Virus record (IMG/VR): IMGVR_UViG_3300031857_000655
Coordinates: 1-35,330 of that record
Source: a virus
Strand: one strand, 5' to 3'
Length of the DNA: 35,330 nucleotides
Under the pieces are notes generated by a model, which was not told where the DNA came from, made no database searches, and worked only from the letters and a program-made list of their open reading frames with translations. The position numbers and the translations under genes are program-made. Positions within the stretch are counted from its first letter, which is position 1. Every line of letters starts with the position of its first letter. Positions 27,601 through 33,526 of the stretch are shown here, one piece after another.

Positions 27601-30421
27601 GGCTGCAACAAGTGCTGTTAATTCTGTAACTACTGCCATAAGTACTATTGGTAGCACTTTACAAGCAGTTAATATAAACGTGGCTGCTGCCAGTGCTGTT
27701 AATTCTATAACTACTGCCATAAGTACTATTGATAGCACTTTACAAGCAGTTAATATAAACGTGGCTGCTGCCAGTGCTGTTAATTCTATAACTACAGCTA
27801 TAGGGGTGGTCAATAGTGCCATAGAAGAGTTAAATATTGATGCAGTATCAAGTTGGGTGTTAGGCCAGATAAGTACTTTTATTAGCGCTATCAACAGTGA
27901 TCTACCTGATACTAATATTAGTGTTAGGGCTAATCAAATTATAGGGCAAATTGTTACTGTTATTAGTGCTTTAGACTCTGGCATATCTAATATAAATTTT
28001 GATGTAACACTCGGATCAGCTGTTCAAGAGATTATAAATATACAAACTACTATTAATAGCGCATTAAATGGTATAACTTTTGGTGTTAGTATAGCTAATA
28101 TTAATTCTACAATAGCAAGTATACCAACATCTATTAACACTCAATTAAATGGCGTAAATTTTACTGCTAGTGTAACTAGTCTTAATGCTAGAATAAGTAG
28201 TATGCAGACATCTATCAATACTCAATTAGATGCAGCAACTTTTGCTACTAATATAGATAACTTAATATCTAGAATAACGGGTATAAGAACAGCTATTACT
28301 ACTCAATTAGACGCTACAACTTTTTCTCCTAACGTACCTAACTTAGTATCTAGAATAAATCAGATTGGAGTTCTTACAAATACTGGACTAGACGCTGTCA
28401 ACTTTACAACTAGTACAACTAACTTTGTTAACAGAATAAATGGAGTAGGGTCTGCCATAAATACCTCGTTAAACGCTTCAACTTTAACAAATATAAAAGA
28501 AACTTTTGATGCGCTATTAGCTGTATTCGACACAGGAGCAAATACTTCTATATCAAACTTTAAGACATCTATTGATGCTTTTAAAGACTTAACCCTTCAA
28601 ATAAATAGCGTGACTGGTTTAGCCGCTCAAATTAATGCTTTATCTAATCCTACTACAGGAGCTACTGCGACTCTTATTACTAGATTTAAAGATTTACAAA
28701 CACAAATTCAAACGTTAACAGGTACTACTGGAGTAGAGGCTCTAAGAACTCAAATAACCAAGATAGCAACAGATTTAGCTACTGCATGGGGTAAGGTAAA
28801 ATTAGAAGTTGATAAGTTAGATACTGATATTAGTGTTACTGTGGCTAGTACTCTTTCTAGTACTGATTCAGCTACTCTAAAGAGAATTGCTGATAATTCT
28901 GGTAAGGCTAAAGTTCTAGATAAGTCAGGTTTAAAATATACAACAGTTGCGTTAGCTGAAGGGGGTCCAGTATCTGGCCCAGGTACTAGTACTAGTGATT
29001 CTATCCCTGCAAGACTATCTGACGGAGAATATGTTATCAAGGCTTCTTCAGCTAAAATTATAGGTAAAGATATTCTATCTATGATAAACTCTGGAGCTAG
29101 TATGGAAGAAATTTTTTCTAAATTAGGTAGATACAACGATACAATGGTGGCACATATAACACCAGAAGAAGCTGAGATGCTAAAACGTGCTGGTGGTAGC
29201 GGTACTAGAAACCCTCGTACTGGTCTATATGAATTTTTCAATCCTGAAGCAGGTGCTTTAGTATATGGTGGACTATTTGATGCAGAAGAAAAAGCTTACC
29301 TAAATACTGCATATGGCACAGATGCAAATGCGGCTAATACTATGTATAAAGATGGTGCGCATTTCGGAGCTGTAGCTTCACTTGCTAACAGTAAGAACAG
29401 TTATCAACGTGGATTCTTCACAGTAAACCCTCTTGCAAAAGATTACGGTCTTAAGACTGAAGATCTGTTTGATAGTACTGGGTGGGCTACCGAAAGAAAA
29501 AGAATAAACGCAGTACATATGGGTTTAAATGATATGAGAAATGCTAGAGAAAAGAATTTAATTGGTGAGTTAACTTCTGGATATGGTGGTAAAATTGAAA
29601 AGAAGAAGAAAAACTGGCTTAATGCAATATTGGGAGCAATTGTCGGAGCTATTTTAGCAGTTGTTACCGGTGGTCTTAGTCTAGTTGCTGGAGCTGCTTT
29701 AGGCGGAGCCGCCGGCCTTGCACTAACTAATAACAAGCTATCTGTAGGCGCTGTGGCGGACGGCGTAACTGCTGGATATAAGGATAGCAATAACTACAGT
29801 GTTGACGCAGACAGAGCTAATAAAGTACTTGCAGAAGGTAAGCTACTTAAACAATTTGATAGATCCAGTAATTTAAATCTTAGATCTCCTGCAGTGGGCA
29901 ATAGTGCTCTAGGTTCTGGAGACGATAGTACTAGCCAAGATTATTTTGCAAAGACAGTAGATAAACTGAATAGCATAGATCCTCTTTTCTTTGATTTTTA
30001 TATGTTAGGGGATGCTAAACGTGCTCAAGCTGCTAAAACAATATATGGTAATATAAGTGCCTACGATAAAATAACTAGTGATAATCGCGCTTATGGTGGT
30101 CTAGTAACAAAATCTGCACAAAAAGGTATGCTAGGTAAGAGAGACTCCGTCTCTGCAATGTTAGAGCCTGGAGAGTTTATACTTCGTAAACCTATAGTAG
30201 AAAAACTTGGTATAGATACCCTAAACAAAATAAATGCTGGAAGCGGGGATTTTGGTGGGGATGTAAATGTAGAAGTTAATATTACTAATAATGGAACTCC
30301 TGTTAACGCTATTGCAACACCTGTAGTAAGACGTGAAAACGAAAAGATTATTGTTGATGTTATACTTGAAGATATTAGAACTAACGGACCTATTCGTCAA
30401 CAAATTAGGAGTATAAGATAA
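18695..30421 (+). CDS. Tape measure protein, 3908 residues
   Basis: The tail-length ruler and DNA-ejection protein. The only start consistent with the upstream in-frame stop (TAA at 18689) is the TTG at 18695, giving MALIKNIIQTQF, with GAGTGAGA upstream. Hydrophobic Gly/Ala-rich segments at about 465-502, 612-666, 1741-1795 and 3643-3678 could enter the host membrane; long helices fill 1100-1700. Residues 2804-3262 are seventeen 27-residue repeats. Two copies of a GG-(P/L)V-x(n)-DS(I/V)-x(n)-GE(Y/F)VI/L motif lie near 3423-3452 and 3800-3832, typical of tape measure C-termini. No lytic enzyme motif is visible. Scaling from lambda (853 residues, about 135 nm) predicts a tail of roughly 0.6 micrometre. 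Confidence 0.95.
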   Translation: MALIKNIIQTQFTSTGSGAVNKQVETLNKNQTRLAQSSASAGRSFAAQSQGLGGLVGAYAGAAATTFALQQAFSKLAAAARAEQTLEGLKSLATASGESSSILLKNVREITKNQLTLAEAAQQINLSLSAGFDQRQIEGLATVAIKASRALGRDLTDAYTRVIRGSAKLETELLDELGIYTKIGPSTRAYAAALNRSAESLTEFERRQAFVNSVIAEGNRKFSSINTTIPTSAERLEAFGVKIVDVATQMGILLANYLAPLADFLTNNFAGSLAAVGTLLALISKTAVGALGSAIGKLETKIESFTSKTSGWLAKNGGDWQGYSKKAQEAMQSVNTQMRGLNKAEQSQLSALRETSKQRALTSSELKSANDILKKREDSLTTLTATQTKELAVLTASRAAGKLSQDQTKALDTTINNLTKRLEINQAILASTTAQTKLFGAAQAATGARIAAVTATVASGFSTLVVGTVSAGRALLGLTSGFLGVVSIASLVGSSIAGLMGKQEAYNALLKEGALALGAFFNPGAGNSTQESFNALAAAALEDMSKVDATLRDIDTFKIKDKVFGISVDVEKTKEDLVREVGAIFEEVAKDGQKTFTESFASGSAATGGLLGYIFGGSIIRGIASFVTARGLTMLGGALGTAFGGPIGTAVGAAIGAAAGAAFEYYFSKSLDDLDPQALEDALITVGRRVYNDPEAFAGINETLAQALYKIEEQYGALAEASFAGREYYRIMVQVAEAIGDSSNNLEILTDLSKALGISIVDLKKNFTDLTSGNGNIQLIPKLDIPDISLPALTITIQDEKAVLSRLATISDIANELASSYFITPEQTNSVLTLSNAIGDLAAITQTASTDILLANNNLQSFRNAVDDGSITLEKFAENEAAVSKSLIRAGAALDVAKDKLAELKDQRAAAEELGIPTQLLEILNEEIRLQSSIVAEISKGIGATQERLGILLTESQALRDQLKIKENITTLFDAELKTKLDLLAVDQASGALAATSFEKDLARAAFLQDILEKNKESYDARLKFETDVNEVLKAAGKDQIGLQSEIFSLVGNTGQARLAEIDAAYGLNGALSSLNTLSSDASEEANNYNDALKVVKVTALEIYEALRKGTEEFDKQLKQVERDISEFVAEDRIVKLRLEAETLNLNYEAVQAQLDAQIASLQSQIDIVEALADLDNFATVDSIVAEVNAALANTKVQVEVPKELQNLSAVEAAKTVTQKQYEILALQIDAENKRYLNELQNIAIEKDILKQEYALEVSRREAEKQSRLAEIEVQRNNLTALASTYVKSLTQQEGINQILVEGLARVFSEGASRIALAVGAAAPPGIAVPKMGLGEAAIAENITAAAKAYAPAFDKLTSSIEDFYSKTAYAAAENHATALDNFDEQADAAAAAHAANLEGFRNDGIAIGIAGRQALKTIADENAKQAEDDAKKRAEALEEMQKIINETGEKIKELTKQLAQQILDTLGGVVTSVMQKKVDLLAAQETMISDTLSLISAKTEEASNKLQQTLEKENSLREEVASKTEAVNKSYTDFIDALVSSDGKIQESGKEYVSRLLEQKNSIMELNKAGSARIAQEGAAKTLEEMKIDLEKRLEEVTANRIKADEKLQKTQETLSVLSDLLNSKFTQMTSTITQLSQAIGAFNSMGGVGGAAGIGFQPIVNKFADAVKQFNKAAETAGTASKQSTEASTNIAGAGKNIATAFNQNVVKAMDLFGAALDGFNLGSMIGQLTGDMGMGSSIGGAIGGIVSAIPAFSNAIAGAITGALGKGFFATALGAAIPVLGPIIGALLGGLFSKKPRGQAQGTLTSEGFETTSMSGRKIDVKALASIAEASLTGVISSLAAAGISFSDTVNTSISYYKKGINGATLEFANGFKASFEGGTAEQAGKFFVDSFFQGLRIGSLTIDESMPAADRIQAAIDRFATLADVAEKTAERLDKAIQFASEFDTSLAELSGTGSSVAQIFKAINNAALANANNVGRYYSDFLADTKEVFGEASSEYEEAYNSVVDNALAQIGLAKDLEGNIISVAEAMKGLNVGSIIVREAIANIQAFSTVLEELEIPDVDTIITQAINAKLTTLVTDVGDALSSSIEKLKEPTYAAAFELRDMLEESAARISDLQGIYDQLNKEIGEGTNVNADIVTGAADNIAKATELAALQVDAYINTLDKSGLKAIITNEAWGNAAALAAAETRLATILEYERIQAIVKFVEVSRNFRKKLAEISGQMVDISKIPISFTAITDVMKAFDQQVSTSLTNSFTGFLNSIGKGEDITTNFEDAITLLNDNFISGELDSIAYANGLEMLQEVSVSVLEEIKSMVDEYESLLNQIANSYTDSKNTVISAIQQLGEDLISLTQNITDQTSEILGIYDDTLASVAESGNELFDLRDTAKEAFSTAAKAVAEFEKSNKLSGKSSAALRGEIVSVQSQLDQLLAGGSLDFAGFAQFTELSAKQNALKKELKSLVTVEAEYEALLATRSSSQEDLAFVEATLATLNDELIDTRVKESDIIKKTKDSTQTFLESQQDLRTITELLSESNFNLNQVRIDEESVINRMRAALNEFNRDTTSLTEILTVVGGVAGAALRDSFIEAARQNAEIMFASLADPIRNQEVATAVQGASDAFTQLENLIGNIASYFQPANAISQSLITVSNASIALTDRFEEFSDDLVRYLDQEGLSQFYGQGGIFSQFRDSLLTTLQTDGFDVLTASGGPMESFNLNLMTIGTAINTLTQSGNFLNVSIQAVETSFGNLISAVGTDLEGLTSAFVGLSVVNQTIGDIETAALQLILEDVGQIGIAMDSLGNLDVNLDAFTSLDELYGSILVVESTLNNINFEVAATSAVNSITSAIEVVNSSIQEINIDPATQNIIGQVNSFVTAINSTLQAVNINVDTTGIVNSVTTALSTLNSTLQAVNINVSATSAVNSITTAISTIDSTLQAVNVQVGTTGFVNSINTAISTINSTLQAVNISTAATSAVNSVTTAISTIGSTLQAVNINVAAASAVNSITTAISTIDSTLQAVNINVAAASAVNSITTAIGVVNSAIEELNIDAVSSWVLGQISTFISAINSDLPDTNISVRANQIIGQIVTVISALDSGISNINFDVTLGSAVQEIINIQTTINSALNGITFGVSIANINSTIASIPTSINTQLNGVNFTASVTSLNARISSMQTSINTQLDAATFATNIDNLISRITGIRTAITTQLDATTFSPNVPNLVSRINQIGVLTNTGLDAVNFTTSTTNFVNRINGVGSAINTSLNASTLTNIKETFDALLAVFDTGANTSISNFKTSIDAFKDLTLQINSVTGLAAQINALSNPTTGATATLITRFKDLQTQIQTLTGTTGVEALRTQITKIATDLATAWGKVKLEVDKLDTDISVTVASTLSSTDSATLKRIADNSGKAKVLDKSGLKYTTVALAEGGPVSGPGTSTSDSIPARLSDGEYVIKASSAKIIGKDILSMINSGASMEEIFSKLGRYNDTMVAHITPEEAEMLKRAGGSGTRNPRTGLYEFFNPEAGALVYGGLFDAEEKAYLNTAYGTDANAANTMYKDGAHFGAVASLANSKNSYQRGFFTVNPLAKDYGLKTEDLFDSTGWATERKRINAVHMGLNDMRNAREKNLIGELTSGYGGKIEKKKKNWLNAILGAIVGAILAVVTGGLSLVAGAALGGAAGLALTNNKLSVGAVADGVTAGYKDSNNYSVDADRANKVLAEGKLLKQFDRSSNLNLRSPAVGNSALGSGDDSTSQDYFAKTVDKLNSIDPLFFDFYMLGDAKRAQAAKTIYGNISAYDKITSDNRAYGGLVTKSAQKGMLGKRDSVSAMLEPGEFILRKPIVEKLGIDTLNKINAGSGDFGGDVNVEVNITNNGTPVNAIATPVVRRENEKIIVDVILEDIRTNGPIRQQIRSIR
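27104..28480 (+). repeat. 17-unit 81-bp tandem repeat in the tape measure gene
   Basis: Seventeen units of exactly 81 bases (27 residues), the first more diverged (27104-27184). Central units share the pattern NINVxxxSAVNSITTAIS plus TIDSTLQAV; the words CAAGCAGTT recur at 27338, 27419, 27500, 27581, 27662 and 27743. Units near 27665-27830 are almost identical in DNA, whereas outer units (for example TFGVSIANINSTIASIPTSI) are diverged. The period keeps frame and would alter tail length by one 27-residue step per unit. Confidence 0.9.
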
Positions 30422-30831
30422 TGACCGCCTTTCCTACGAATGCTACATATACCTATAATGCTATAGTTTATTCTATGGTTAACAGACGACCTGATAGAAA
30501 CTATGTGTATGTTCAGTCATTTGATAATGCCATTTTTACATCTCAGGGCGGGTATGAACGTAGAAGACAAATATCTCGTAGACGCAAACGTACTTTTAAC
30601 TTTGTATTCAACAATATTAGAGGAGTTTATAAAGAGGCAATAGAAAATTTTTATAATTCTAGGGGAGGAACCTACGAATCTTTTGAATTTGATTTGTCAT
30701 ATGCAGGGCAATCTGGTACAATGATATCAAGATTTAGTGGGGACTTAAATATTACTCAAGTAATTGCAACAGATAACCCACTTACTGATATTTACAACGT
30801 AACTTTTACAATACAGGAAGTATTTTCATAA
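30421..30831 (+). CDS. Distal minor tail protein (lambda gpM-like)
   Basis: A 136-residue protein starting on the last base of the tape measure stop (TAATG). RRRQISRRRKRTFNFVFNNI, then FYNSRGGTYESFEFDLSYAGQSGTMISRFSGDL and YNVTFTIQEV resemble gpM-type and related minor tail proteins that form the ring joining tube to tip. In such proteins a conserved RF segment and ending beta strands support the distal ring. The next gene begins at the stop (overlap of one base). The basic R-rich segment may lie in the inner surface. Confidence is moderate to good because lambda order M, L, K, I, J follows. Confidence 0.75.
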   Translation: MTAFPTNATYTYNAIVYSMVNRRPDRNYVYVQSFDNAIFTSQGGYERRRQISRRRKRTFNFVFNNIRGVYKEAIENFYNSRGGTYESFEFDLSYAGQSGTMISRFSGDLNITQVIATDNPLTDIYNVTFTIQEVFS

Positions 30832-32567
30832 TGTCTACAAGAGCGTATGACTATATAGTACAACTATCAGATACTGCCAACTTTTCAGTTGGAAATATTG
30901 TTATAGGTCAGTCCAGCAATACTGTAGGCGAAATTATAGCTATAGAGTCTGCTAATCTTAAGATTAGACTTAGCAACGTATACTTAGAGTTTATTAACGG
31001 TGAAAGGTTAATTAGCAATTCTGCTATATTATACTCTCAGAACACTTTTATAGATCATTCTGCTAGCATTAATGGAAGTATAAATGTATTTGCTACTCCT
31101 ACTTCAGTAGATTTAAGCGATACTATAACTGTGTATGTAGACGGTTTAGTAGCTCCTAGAGATAGTTATAGCAGTAATTCATCAGCAATACAGTTTCTAC
31201 CGTTAGAAGTTATAGCTAATACTCAAAGTGGATTTACTGATTTTGTTGTATATCCAACAACCGCAGTAACATCGCTATTTGTACAGGTAGTACGCGGCAA
31301 CATTGAATCTGCACATTTTGTAGCTTCTAATATAGTATCTTATGTAGAAACAGCTAACTCAGTTATAACTGGTATATTTAATACACCGTATATTGCAGAA
31401 AAGAATTCTTTTGAACAAACCCCCCTAGTAAAACTATACTCTATATATTATCCTGGAGAGTGGTATCCTAAAAATGCTAATGGTAATCCATCTAATTCAG
31501 GAGATACCTTTCCTTGGCCTCACGGCTTTCCGTTGCGATATGCAGAAGTAGTGGGCGAGACTTATAGTGATTTTAACTATTCAGTTATTTTTGGTGGCAA
31601 TAGTTATAAAGTTACTGCACTAGAGAGTGGAGACATTAGTACAGACAGTTCTGGTCAAATTAGTGAAATATCTTTATCTATTTCTAACTTTGATGGGTAC
31701 ATGGCTAGTTTAGTTGATAATGCTAATGTAGCTGGATTTAATTCTACAAATGCTACAATTGCATATATTAACGGTGAAGTAGTACAGAATATAGACCCTA
31801 GAACAGTACCGTCTAATGTGCATTATAATTCTTCAGTAGCTGCTTCTAGAGGGGTTAACGCTGCTCACACATATGAAACAACTGCAGCTACAGGTGCTAC
31901 TTGGATACCGTTTAAAAGTGACTCTAGAGATCTGCTAGGAGCTATAGTAGAAATCAAACTTACTTATGCTAAGTTTCTAGACTATTGGCCTGAGTATTCT
32001 GTAGTAAAATCTGCTAACGTATCAGAAAATAGTATAACAGTATATTCTACGGGGCCCTATAGAGTTGGTGATATCATAACTTCTAATGCAAAGATTGGTT
32101 TTTCTACAGTTATATCGTCTATTGACGGTAATAAACTATTTTGCACCACAGATGATTTAGTAGACTCTGTGTCAGGTCATAAGATTTATATAATTAACCA
32201 TGAAGCAGATAAAAATGCTTATGTAGAACATGCTTTTATTATTAATAGATTAGATGAGTTAGATGAACTAAAAGCTAATTTTAATATTAGCAATTGGTTA
32301 CAGTATTTTAAAAACTCAGCTCCTAGAAAAAAGTTTTTTATTACTACATGCCCCTTTAGATATAAAGGAGAAGACTGTAAGTATCCAGCTAATGGAAGCG
32401 GTACTATAGTTGGATCAAATCCGCCATTAACTGCTAACGGATATTTTACTATTAATAATGTGTCTACTGGTAATTTATCAGAAGATATTTGTGCAAAGAC
32501 TTTAACAGCTTGTTCACTACGTAAAAACTTAATTAACTTTGGAGGCTTTCCAGGTGCATCCACTTAA
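30831..32567 (+). CDS. Minor tail protein L-like with four-cysteine iron-sulfur motif and long N-terminal extension
   Basis: A 578-residue protein, more than twice lambda gpL (232). The C-terminal 77 residues contain CPFRYKGEDC (C507, C516) and DICAKTLTAC followed by SLRKNLINFGGFPG (C554, C561), aligning with gpL (CTWTYRGDEC and DKCSKCLSGC then KFRNNVGNFGGF), whose cysteines hold a [4Fe-4S] cluster. The middle (PGEWYPKNANGNPSN to ISLSISNFDGYMASLVDN) matches the gpL body. Residues 1 to about 200 are strand-rich, contain VGNIVIGQSSNTVGEI and DLSDTITVYVDGL, and look like surface domains added to the usual protein. It links M/tube to the J tip. The next gene starts inside its last bases. Confidence 0.85.
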   Translation: MSTRAYDYIVQLSDTANFSVGNIVIGQSSNTVGEIIAIESANLKIRLSNVYLEFINGERLISNSAILYSQNTFIDHSASINGSINVFATPTSVDLSDTITVYVDGLVAPRDSYSSNSSAIQFLPLEVIANTQSGFTDFVVYPTTAVTSLFVQVVRGNIESAHFVASNIVSYVETANSVITGIFNTPYIAEKNSFEQTPLVKLYSIYYPGEWYPKNANGNPSNSGDTFPWPHGFPLRYAEVVGETYSDFNYSVIFGGNSYKVTALESGDISTDSSGQISEISLSISNFDGYMASLVDNANVAGFNSTNATIAYINGEVVQNIDPRTVPSNVHYNSSVAASRGVNAAHTYETTAATGATWIPFKSDSRDLLGAIVEIKLTYAKFLDYWPEYSVVKSANVSENSITVYSTGPYRVGDIITSNAKIGFSTVISSIDGNKLFCTTDDLVDSVSGHKIYIINHEADKNAYVEHAFIINRLDELDELKANFNISNWLQYFKNSAPRKKFFITTCPFRYKGEDCKYPANGSGTIVGSNPPLTANGYFTINNVSTGNLSEDICAKTLTACSLRKNLINFGGFPGAST

Positions 32568-32928
32568 TTTTAATAAGCTTGAGTCTGATATGCAATCTCA
32601 CTCTATTAGAGAATATCCTAAAGAAGCTTGCGGTATTATAACTAAAGGTTTTGAATATATACCTTGTAAGAATATAAGTAATAGACCTAAAACTAGTTTT
32701 GTTATAGATCCACTAGCAATACTACAACATGAAGATGATATATGGGGATTCTACCACTCCCATCCAGGAAGTACAGATCCAATACCTAGTAAAAGAGATG
32801 TTAGTAGTACTGTGTTTTCAGAATATAAATTCTTAGTTGGGTTTGCTAATAACACATACATATACTGGTTAAATGATAGTTCTGAACTATCCTTTGAGAG
32901 ATTTAATGAAAGTCACTGTAAAATTTAG
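32554..32928 (+). CDS. Tail tip JAMM/MPN metalloprotease-like protein (N-terminal half of lambda gpK)
   Basis: A 124-residue MPN+ protein. I choose the GTG at 32554, eight bases after GGAGG (32541-32545); a TTG at 32539 in frame is less likely. E24 in PKEACG, GFYHSHPGS with H68/H70, then S79 and D82 form a JAMM zinc site (E, HxH, Sx2D), with one more residue than the usual spacing before the Ser. Lambda gpK joins such a domain to an NlpC/P60 cell-wall enzyme; that second half is absent here. The gene overlaps the previous stop by 14 bases and the next gene by 23, so translation is coupled. Likely role is in tip assembly or maturation. Confidence 0.82.
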   Translation: MHPLNFNKLESDMQSHSIREYPKEACGIITKGFEYIPCKNISNRPKTSFVIDPLAILQHEDDIWGFYHSHPGSTDPIPSKRDVSSTVFSEYKFLVGFANNTYIYWLNDSSELSFERFNESHCKI

Positions 32929-33526
32929 TAAAACACTACAAAGCTATACTAACTGCAATGAAATAACTATAGATGTTTTTTCTTATAGAGATGTGCTATC
33001 TGCTTGTATAAATTTACTTCCTCTATTTAAACAACATATATTCTCAGCTAATTTATACTCTCAGCTAACTTTAGTTGACGGGGATAAGTATATTAGAAAC
33101 TTTGAACTAGACTTCAAGCCTAGAACAGACAGCATATATTTAATACCTACTATTTCTGGCGGTGTATCTACTGGTTTTGATAGTTTAGGTAATCTAAATG
33201 TGTTTTACGGGTCTTCTAGCCCAGTTAGTAATCAAGTTATTGCGTTACGTGGTATTGATAAGCGTATTAGAGATTCTGTACTATTTGGTAAATCTTCTAC
33301 TGCTTTTGACATATCTCAACGAAAAGTTAATAGAGAAAATGGTGTGTTAGAAAACTCAGAAGATCCTTCGAAAGGTTTTGGTTCTTTAGCTACTATGGAT
33401 GCAGCTGGAAAAGCTATACCGTTACACTTTGGAATGGTTAGAACTTCAGGAGTGCTAATAAATCAGTATATTAAGCACATACAAAGAGGTGGAGTAGATA
33501 CTGTTAGAGTGGCTGATTATATATGA
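32906..33526 (+). CDS. Tail tip assembly protein I-like
   Basis: A 206-residue protein between K-like and J-like genes, where lambda places gpI. I use the ATG at 32906 (MKVTVKFSKT), which has GAGAG upstream; a start at 32873 adds eleven residues with no ribosome site. LTLVDGDKYI, SIYLIPTISGGV and the C-terminal AIPLHFGMVRTSGVLINQYI (the latter resembling gpI C-termini) support the call. The N-terminal half has a ubiquitin-like strand-helix pattern as reported for tail assembly I proteins. It is probably needed for building but not present in mature tips. Its stop overlaps the J start (ATGA). Confidence 0.78.
   Translation: MKVTVKFSKTLQSYTNCNEITIDVFSYRDVLSACINLLPLFKQHIFSANLYSQLTLVDGDKYIRNFELDFKPRTDSIYLIPTISGGVSTGFDSLGNLNVFYGSSSPVSNQVIALRGIDKRIRDSVLFGKSSTAFDISQRKVNRENGVLENSEDPSKGFGSLATMDAAGKAIPLHFGMVRTSGVLINQYIKHIQRGGVDTVRVADYI

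Noticed and set aside
27010-27894. Minus-strand reading frames over the tape measure repeats
   Set aside because: They mirror the 81-base repeat and its low stop density; repeat-derived shadows with hydrophobic low-complexity translation.
28750-29790. Minus-strand reading frames of 163 and 115 residues
   Set aside because: They overlap strongly conserved tape measure C-terminal motifs, have no promoter or ribosome site, and show no domain.
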